A DNA stretch of 11,713 nt from an uncultured Clostridia bacterium (GTDB taxonomy: Bacteria; Bacillota; Clostridia; Christensenellales; Borkfalkiaceae). The notes beneath the pieces were generated by a model. That model saw only the letters and a list, made by a program, of their open reading frames with translations. It had not been told where the DNA came from and ran no database searches. Location: contig CAMWUS010000027.1 of NCBI GenBank assembly GCA_947177495.1, positions 1-11,713 of the forward strand. The letters are read 5' to 3'. The translations under genes were made by a program, and so were the position numbers. Numbering within the stretch: position 1 is the first letter of the stretch; the number at the start of each line of letters is the position of its first letter. Below, in pieces: positions 7,386-11,713 of this stretch.

Positions 7386-7393
7386 GATATAAT
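7365..7393 (+). promoter_or_regulatory. Consensus promoter for the tmk-rimM-trmD-rbgA operon
   Basis: TTGACA (7365-7370) and TATAAT (7388-7393) are exact consensus with a 17-base spacer. The start should fall near 7400, about 26 bases before the tmk ATG. The -35 box lies in the loop of the degV terminator hairpin. No other convincing promoter is visible downstream, so this one probably drives the genes from tmk through yraN. Confidence 0.9.
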
Positions 7394-7425
7394 AGTAGGG
7401 AAAAAATTTCTTATACAGGAATATT

Positions 7426-8064
7426 ATGACTCAAACAACTACGAAAAGAGGAAAGTTCATCGTATTCGAGGGAACGGACGGATGCGGAAAAAGCACGCAG
7501 ATGAGTATGCTCGCAAAGTATCTTACGGGCATGGGAGTGGAGTGTTATACGACGCACGAACCCACCGATTCACTGTTCGGCGCGCAGCTTCGCGCCTGCA
7601 TGAGCGGGCGGTTAGACGCGGACGAGCGGGCGATTGCCGCGCTGTTCGCCGCCGACAGGCTCGACCATATCACCAATTCCGTAAACGGAATTATGGGCAA
7701 GCTCGACGCGGGCGTAACCGTGCTTTGCGACAGGTATTACCTCTCTTCGTTTGCCTATAACAGCGGTGCGGCGCCCCTCGAATGGGTGATTGGGCTCAAC
7801 CGTCTTGCAATGGAAATGCTCCCGCCCGATTTGACCGTTTATATCGACGTGCCGGTGGAAGTTTCGGCGCGGCGTTTGGGGCGGCGGAACGAGCGCGAGC
7901 GTTACGAAACGCAGGAAAAACAGCTTACCGTTCATAAAACTTATTTGCAGCTTTTCGAGCGCTTCCGCGAAACGGAGCACATCGAAATCGTAAAGAGCGA
8001 GGCGAATAAGGAAGATACGCAGAAGCATATCAGAGAAATCGTAAACGGTTTGTTCGGGTTTTAA
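7426..8064 (+). CDS. tmk: Thymidylate kinase (dTMP kinase)
   Basis: Phosphorylates dTMP to dTDP with ATP, an essential step in dTTP supply. The 212 residues fit the family. The P-loop FEGTDGCGKSTQ covers 14-25. HEPTDS (44-49) occupies the place of the nucleotide-contacting loop after strand 2. The DRY motif is D102-R103-Y104 in LCDRYYLSSFAY. The Arg-rich lid RRLGRRNERERYE (149-161) follows YIDVPVEVS. AGGA (7417-7420) lies 5 bases before the ATG. The gene is first in the inferred operon, and only 1 base separates its stop from rimM. In many Bacillota tmk lies with holB, so the placement beside ribosome-maturation genes is less usual. No key residue is missing. Confidence 0.97.
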   Translation: MTQTTTKRGKFIVFEGTDGCGKSTQMSMLAKYLTGMGVECYTTHEPTDSLFGAQLRACMSGRLDADERAIAALFAADRLDHITNSVNGIMGKLDAGVTVLCDRYYLSSFAYNSGAAPLEWVIGLNRLAMEMLPPDLTVYIDVPVEVSARRLGRRNERERYETQEKQLTVHKTYLQLFERFRETEHIEIVKSEANKEDTQKHIREIVNGLFGF

Positions 8065-8065
8065 T

Positions 8066-8566
8066 ATGGAAAAACAGTTGATTATCGGAGAAGTTTTAAA
8101 GCCGCAGGGCATTCGCGGCGAACTGAAAATAAAGCCGTTTACCGATACGGCGGACGACTTTCGCGGGCTGAAACGCGTGTTCTTGGGGGGCGAGGAATTT
8201 AAGGTGCTCTCCGTGCGTGTGGGCGACGGCACGGTATTTTTGGGACTGCGCGGCGTGCCCGACCGCAACGCGGCGGAGCTGCTTCGCGGCAGGGAAGTTT
8301 CTATTCCACGCGAGGAAGCGCCCGAACCCGAAGAGGGGCGGTACTATATCGCCGATTTGTTGGGTGCGGAAATCGTGACGGAAGAGGGGGCTGTGCTCGG
8401 CACGCTTGCGGCGATCCGTCAGGCGGCGACCGACATTTATACGCTGATGCAGGGCGAGAAGGAAATTTTGTTCCCCGCGGCGACAGGCGTGATTACGGAC
8501 ATAGATTTGGAACACAAGCGCATCACCGTTTCGGAAAAGCGTTTTAAAGAAGTTGCGGTTTTGTAA
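8066..8566 (+). CDS. rimM: 16S rRNA processing protein RimM
   Basis: RimM binds the 30S head with ribosomal protein S19 and assists 16S maturation. The 166 residues show the RimM N-terminal beta-barrel (about 1-85), starting IGEVLKPQGIRGELKIKPFTD in consensus form. The PRC-barrel domain (about 92-166) begins with RYYIADLLGAEIV and contains EILFPAATGVI and ITDIDLEHKRI. The gene starts 1 base after the tmk stop and has no clear Shine-Dalgarno sequence, so it probably depends on translation of tmk. The usual rimM-trmD adjacency is broken by the lipoprotein gene that follows. Confidence 0.96.
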   Translation: MEKQLIIGEVLKPQGIRGELKIKPFTDTADDFRGLKRVFLGGEEFKVLSVRVGDGTVFLGLRGVPDRNAAELLRGREVSIPREEAPEPEEGRYYIADLLGAEIVTEEGAVLGTLAAIRQAATDIYTLMQGEKEILFPAATGVITDIDLEHKRITVSEKRFKEVAVL

Positions 8567-8616
8567 GCGGCGGCTTTTGCCCATGATTGCGCTATTCTGA
8601 GTATGGAGAAAGAACC

Positions 8617-9003
8617 ATGAGAAAAACCTTACAACGATTTTTCATTTTAAGTCTTGTGGCGTTTATTATTATGGCGTTAGCGGGATGTAACAGCGAAATT
8701 ACGAATACGTATTCGTTGGAAGACGTGGCGGTGGACGATACGTTTGAAATCACTTTGGATGCGCACGGGGGTACGGCGTATAGATGGGACTATAACATTA
8801 CCCCCAAGTCGGGTGTAGAGTACGTAACAAGGGAGTTTGTGCCAATCGACAACGACCCTGAGATTATGGGGGGTGGAACATTTGTCTATACGTTTAAGGC
8901 AACCAAAGCGGGCAGTTATAAAATAAAGTTTAAACTTCAAATTTTAGGGAAAACCGAACCGCCTATTGAAATAAATATTTACAAGATAACAGTCGTTAAA
9001 TAA
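8617..9003 (+). CDS. Putative lipoprotein with chagasin-like (I42) peptidase-inhibitor domain
   Basis: The 128 residues begin with a positively charged, hydrophobic signal (MRKTLQRFF, then about 10-22) and the lipobox LAGC with Cys24, so the mature protein should be lipid-anchored outside the membrane. The rest is predicted beta-rich and resembles inhibitor family I42 (chagasin), whose members block papain-like cysteine peptidases through three loops. The second-loop region is recognisable: a GGG (85-87) followed by FVYTFKATKAGSYKIKFKL. The first loop, normally NPTTGY-x-W, reads HGGTAYRW (50-57), and the third, normally RPW, reads KTEPP (112-116). Family membership is likely; inhibitory activity is uncertain. 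ATG 8617 is preferred over an upstream TTG because GGAG (8605-8608) precedes it and the signal starts there. GC is about 41% by hand count, well below the neighbours, suggesting later insertion between rimM and trmD. Confidence 0.8.
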   Translation: MRKTLQRFFILSLVAFIIMALAGCNSEITNTYSLEDVAVDDTFEITLDAHGGTAYRWDYNITPKSGVEYVTREFVPIDNDPEIMGGGTFVYTFKATKAGSYKIKFKLQILGKTEPPIEINIYKITVVK

Positions 9004-9026
9004 AGCAAATTTGTAAAAGGCTTTTT

Positions 9027-9692
9027 ATGAAGATAAGTATTTTAACGCTTTTTCCCGAAATGTTTGCGCCACTCTATGAGAGTATCGTAGGCAGGGCGGT
9101 GAAAGAGGGAAAATTGCAAATAGAAGTTATCAACTTGCGCGACTACACCGAGGACAAGCACAAGAAGTGCGACGATTATCCCTTCGGCGGCGGCGCAGGC
9201 ATGGTGATGACGCCGCAGCCCATCGGGAGCGCGATCGAAGCCGTTGACCCCGAGCACAAGGCACGCAGAATTTACCTTTCCCCCAAGGGCAAGACGTTCA
9301 AGCAGGAGCATGTGTTCGAGCTTGCCGCTTACGAGCACATCGTAATGCTGTGCGGGCACTACGAGGGAATCGACCAACGCGCAATCGATTTGTTTATCGA
9401 CGAAGAACTGTCTATCGGAGACTACGTGCTAACGGGCGGGGAGCTTCCCGCCATGGTGGTGGCGGATTGCGTTTCGCGCTACGTGGACGGCGTGCTTTCC
9501 CCCGAATCGTTGGTGCAGGAAAGCTTTTCGGAAAACCTCTTGGAATATCCGCAATACACGCGCCCCGTGGAGTACCGCGGGCTTACCGTGCCCGAAGTAC
9601 TGCGCAGCGGCAATCATGCGGAAATCGATAAATGGCGCAGAGAACAGGCGTTGAAAGTGACCAAGCAGCACAGACCCGATTTGTTGGATTGA
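9027..9692 (+). CDS. trmD: tRNA (guanine37-N1)-methyltransferase TrmD
   Basis: Methylates G37 next to the anticodon of tRNAs read with CNN codons, using S-adenosylmethionine, which prevents +1 frameshifting. The protein has a SPOUT fold with a trefoil knot. Visible motifs are MKISILTLFPEMF at the start, DYPFGGGAGMVM (50-61), IYLSPKGKTF, MLCGHYEGIDQR (107-118) and SIGDYVLTGGELPAM (129-143), the last forming the knot and the SAM site. The C-terminal domain has YPQYTRP and a final RPDLLD. At 221 residues it lacks about 20-35 residues of the tail seen in B. subtilis and E. coli enzymes; the core is complete. AAAGG (9016-9020) lies 6 bases before the ATG. The usual downstream partner rplS is absent. 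Confidence 0.97.
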   Translation: MKISILTLFPEMFAPLYESIVGRAVKEGKLQIEVINLRDYTEDKHKKCDDYPFGGGAGMVMTPQPIGSAIEAVDPEHKARRIYLSPKGKTFKQEHVFELAAYEHIVMLCGHYEGIDQRAIDLFIDEELSIGDYVLTGGELPAMVVADCVSRYVDGVLSPESLVQESFSENLLEYPQYTRPVEYRGLTVPEVLRSGNHAEIDKWRREQALKVTKQHRPDLLD

Positions 9693-9719
9693 GCCTTTTA
9701 AAAGGGACGCGGAGTGGGT

Positions 9720-10577
9720 ATGAAACAGATACAGTGGTATCCCGGGCATATGGCGAAAGCCGTGCGCATGATGCAAGACAACTTAAAATTATGCGACGCG
9801 GTGCTTATCGTGCTGGATGCGCGGGCACCCGTTTCCTCGTATAATCCAAAACTTACGGAGCTTGCGGGCAATAAGCCGATTTTGTTTTTGCTCAACAAGA
9901 GCGATCTTGCGGACGGAAAAACGGACGGCGTGCTTGCCGCCATGCGCGAGCGGGGCATGAAGGCGATTAAATGCGCGGCGACTTCGCCCGCGTCTTCCCG
10001 TGCTTTACTTGTCGCCATGCAGGAGGTTACGGTGGAACGCTCGGCGCGGCTTGCGGAAAAGGGTTCGGCGCGCCCGCTCAGGTTTATGGTGGCGGGCATT
10101 CCCAACACGGGCAAGAGCACGCTCATCAATTTGCTCTCGGGCGGGAAGAAAGCGCAGACGGGCGACAAGGCGGGGGTTACCCGCAGTAAGCAATGGGTGA
10201 AGTGCGGTGCGTTCGAATTGTTGGATACTCCCGGTTCTATGCCCCCCTCCTGCGAGAACCAAATTCTTGCGCGGCGGCTCGCCTGCCTCGGAAGCATTAA
10301 CGACGACATTTTGGAGTTCGACGAAATCGCGCTGTTTCTCTTGGGCGAGCTTTGGCAAAAGTACCCCGAAGCGCTGAAAGAGCGTTACGGCATTACGGGC
10401 GGGGAACCGCTTGCAATGCTCGAACAGGTTTGCACGCGGCGCGGATTTTTACTGCGCGGCGGCGAGTACGACTACGAGCGGGGAGAACGCGCACTCATCG
10501 ACGATTTCCGCAAAGGCAAGCTTGGCAGGATTTGTTTGGACGAGCCTACCGATTGGAGCAACCCGCCCTCGGAGTGA
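9720..10577 (+). CDS. rbgA: Ribosome biogenesis GTPase RbgA (YlqF)
   Basis: RbgA drives late 50S assembly in Gram-positive bacteria. The GTPase motifs are circularly permuted, as the family requires: G4 NKSD (59-62) comes first, then G1 GIPNTGKST (126-134), a G2 region GDKAGVTRSKQW and G3 DTPG (169-172). The N-terminal IQWYPGHMAKA is the family signature, with the His near the start. In the usual PGVT the Pro is Ala here (AGVT). The C-terminal region (about 200-285) fits the RNA-contacting helical domain. I start at ATG 9720 because GGAG (9711-9714) sits 5 bases upstream; an in-frame GTG at 9714 would add two residues. Before it, CCTTTTAAAAGG (9694-9705) is a 12-base palindrome of unknown meaning. 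rnhB starts 2 bases after the stop, the same pairing as in Bacillus. Confidence 0.96.
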   Translation: MKQIQWYPGHMAKAVRMMQDNLKLCDAVLIVLDARAPVSSYNPKLTELAGNKPILFLLNKSDLADGKTDGVLAAMRERGMKAIKCAATSPASSRALLVAMQEVTVERSARLAEKGSARPLRFMVAGIPNTGKSTLINLLSGGKKAQTGDKAGVTRSKQWVKCGAFELLDTPGSMPPSCENQILARRLACLGSINDDILEFDEIALFLLGELWQKYPEALKERYGITGGEPLAMLEQVCTRRGFLLRGGEYDYERGERALIDDFRKGKLGRICLDEPTDWSNPPSE

Positions 10578-10579
10578 TT

Positions 10580-11227
10580 ATGGAAAAAAACAACGATAAA
10601 CTACGTTACGAGCGGGAGCTTGAACAAAGCGGTTTTCGCGCCGTGGCGGGCGTGGACGAAGTGGGCAGAGGTCCGCTCGCGGGTCCCGTCGTGTGCGCGG
10701 CGGTGATTATGCCGACGGAAGAGAGTACGCTCATCGAGGGAATAGACGACAGCAAGAAGCTTTCCCCCAAGAAGCGGGAAGCGCTTGCCGAGCTCATCAA
10801 GGAACGCGCAATTGCCTACCGCATCGAGGAAGTACAGGCTTCCGTCATCGACGAAATCAACATCTTACAGGCAACGCGGCTGTGTATGAAACGCGCGGTG
10901 GAAGGGCTTAGCCCTGCGGCGGATTTTGTGATCACCGACGGCAATATGACGCTCGACATTGCTTTGCCGCAAAAAAGCATTATCAAGGGAGACGCGCTCT
11001 CCTATTCCATCGGCGCGGCGAGCATTCTCGCCAAGGTGTACAGGGACGCGCTCATGTGCGAATACGCTAAAGATTTTCCCGCATATGGGTTCGAACGCAA
11101 CGCGGGGTACGGCACGGCGCAGCACATTGCCGCAATCAGGGAAGAGGGAATATGCAAAATTCACCGCAAGACCTTCGTCGGAAAATTCTGGGACGGAAGG
11201 GAGAAGACGCCGCCTGCCAATACCTAA
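10580..11227 (+). CDS. rnhB: Ribonuclease HII
   Basis: Cuts the RNA strand of RNA-DNA hybrids and starts removal of single ribonucleotides from DNA. The 215 residues carry the type 2 RNase H core. AGVDEVGRGPLAGPVV contains D26 and E27, IDDSKKLS follows, ITDGN contains D120, and the C-terminal metal ligand is D156 in ILAKVYRD. The family segment GYGTAQHIAAI follows, then IHRKTFVGKFW. Together these give the DEDD set expected for activity. GGAG (10571-10574) lies 5 bases before the ATG. Upstream in-frame sequence inside rbgA is not part of this family. The last 76 bases overlap the start of yraN in another frame. Confidence 0.96.
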   Translation: MEKNNDKLRYERELEQSGFRAVAGVDEVGRGPLAGPVVCAAVIMPTEESTLIEGIDDSKKLSPKKREALAELIKERAIAYRIEEVQASVIDEINILQATRLCMKRAVEGLSPAADFVITDGNMTLDIALPQKSIIKGDALSYSIGAASILAKVYRDALMCEYAKDFPAYGFERNAGYGTAQHIAAIREEGICKIHRKTFVGKFWDGREKTPPANT

Positions 11228-11511
11228 AAAAGCACGGCTACAAAATTTTAAAGCGCAACTATAAAACCCCGTTCGGGGAAGCGGACATCATTGCGAAGAA
11301 AGACGACACCTACTGTTTTGTGGAAGTAAAGGCGCGCGCAACCGACGCGTTCGGCTTGCCCACGGAAGCAGTAGACAGGGAGAAGCAACGGCGGTATCGC
11401 ATGATGGCGAAATACTTTTGTTCCGTTCTGCGGGAAGAAGTGCCCATTCGTTTCGACGTCGCCTCTATTTACGAAGGAGAAATCGAGTACTTCGAAGGTG
11501 CTTTCATCTAA
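11152..11511 (+). CDS. yraN: YraN family protein (UPF0102), endonuclease-like fold
   Basis: YraN proteins have a small restriction-endonuclease-like fold resembling archaeal Holliday-junction resolvases; their function is not settled. The 119 residues are of family length. Conserved elements are LGRKGEDAACQYLKKHGYKIL (13-33, with E18), FGEADII (E43, D45) and FVEVKAR (E58, K60), which together make a PD-(D/E)XK-type set, followed by AVDREKQRR. GAGGG (11144-11148) precedes ATG 11152, which lies inside rnhB. The conserved LGRKGED block itself falls within the overlap, so the overlap is genuine and not a mis-chosen start. The order rbgA-rnhB-yraN is common in Clostridia. Confidence 0.94.
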   Translation: MQNSPQDLRRKILGRKGEDAACQYLKKHGYKILKRNYKTPFGEADIIAKKDDTYCFVEVKARATDAFGLPTEAVDREKQRRYRMMAKYFCSVLREEVPIRFDVASIYEGEIEYFEGAFI

Positions 11512-11572
11512 GGATAAAAAATACGTTTTTAAGCAATAATCTTCACCGCGCAAAGCGGGAGTTCGGAGAGCT

Positions 11573-11713
11573 ATGGCAGCTAAGAAAGTTAAAAAAGCAA
11601 TTAAAGATAATATTTCGTTGGCACTGCGTTTCCCTAAATACGTGGGCTGTGCCGCCTACTTTTTAACCCCGCCCGTCGCCGTGCAAATCACTCGCGGTGT
11701 GGCGGAGGCGAGT
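11573..11713 (+). CDS. Possible start of an unrecognised gene, cut by the window end
   Basis: From ATG 11573 the frame is open for 47 codons to the window end. It begins MAAKKVKKAIKDNISLALRF, basic and lysine-rich, and then becomes more neutral (YVGCAAYFLTPP). The first part is AT-richer than the last. A GGAGAG (11565-11570) lies only 2 bases before the ATG, closer than ideal. I do not recognise a family, and the stretch is short enough to be open by chance. It would be the next gene of the operon, 61 bases after yraN. Confidence 0.4.
   Translation, partial: MAAKKVKKAIKDNISLALRFPKYVGCAAYFLTPPVAVQITRGVAEAS

Noticed and set aside
8587..8616. TTG start 10 codons upstream for the lipoprotein
   Set aside because: ATG 8617 has a better placed GGAG site and starts directly with a normal lipoprotein signal.
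8567..8616. Separate promoter for the lipoprotein gene (TATTCT near 8593)
   Set aside because: No acceptable -35 box stands at the right distance.
9694..9705. CCTTTTAAAAGG palindrome as terminator or operator between trmD and rbgA
   Set aside because: It has no loop or T-run, and its right half may simply be a purine-rich ribosome site; evidence is too thin for a function.
11512..11572. Terminator or promoter after yraN
   Set aside because: Only a weak A5-N4-T5 symmetry (11517-11530) and a 4-bp CCGC/GCGG stem are present; neither is convincing.

Overview
The window looks like a chromosomal segment from a Gram-positive Bacillota, most likely an uncultured Clostridia-type anaerobe with moderately high GC. 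The reasons are a one-chain PurS/PurL/PurQ-type PurL of the clostridial/streptococcal kind, ATP-dependent formate-tetrahydrofolate ligase, a DegV protein, RbgA, strong GGAGG-like ribosome sites with TTG starts, and two exact TTGACA-N17-TATAAT promoters. The genus cannot be named. Every gene is on the + strand, and there is no gene-free stretch above 100 bases. I see no tRNA, rRNA, CRISPR array, insertion sequence or prophage gene.

Region 1 (1-6371) is a purine/one-carbon and repair group: a purL homologue, fhs (36-base gap) and mutY (5-base gap). Fhs makes 10-formyl-THF, which purine synthesis consumes, so its place behind purL is logical. The purL homologue is the main discovery. It is open for 1197 codons, and its scaffold matches the family from end to end. 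However, nearly every catalytic signature I can recall for the family is altered: the two histidines of the WSDHCRH motif, the ETHNHP motif, the lysine of GGKDSM, the PurQ-type nucleophile cysteine and a second conserved glutaminase cysteine. Two conserved loops are also missing in frame. It reads as a preserved pseudoenzyme, not a decayed gene. No other purL lies in the window, so a working copy would have to be elsewhere.

Region 2 (6372-7425) holds degV, with its own consensus promoter overlapped by an inverted repeat. After degV comes a compact element in which a terminator hairpin carries the -35 box of the next promoter in its loop.

Region 3 (7426-11713) is a probable operon read from that promoter: tmk, rimM, an AT-rich gene for a chagasin-like (I42) lipoprotein, trmD, rbgA, rnhB, yraN and the start of an unrecognised gene. 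It covers dTMP phosphorylation, 30S and 50S maturation, tRNA m1G37 methylation and RNA-DNA hybrid removal. Compared with the common rpsP-rimM-trmD-rplS order, rpsP does not precede rimM, rplS does not follow trmD, and a lipoprotein gene sits between rimM and trmD. rnhB and yraN overlap by 76 bases.

All family assignments come from reading motifs in the translations against remembered consensus sequences. No alignment or database search was run.
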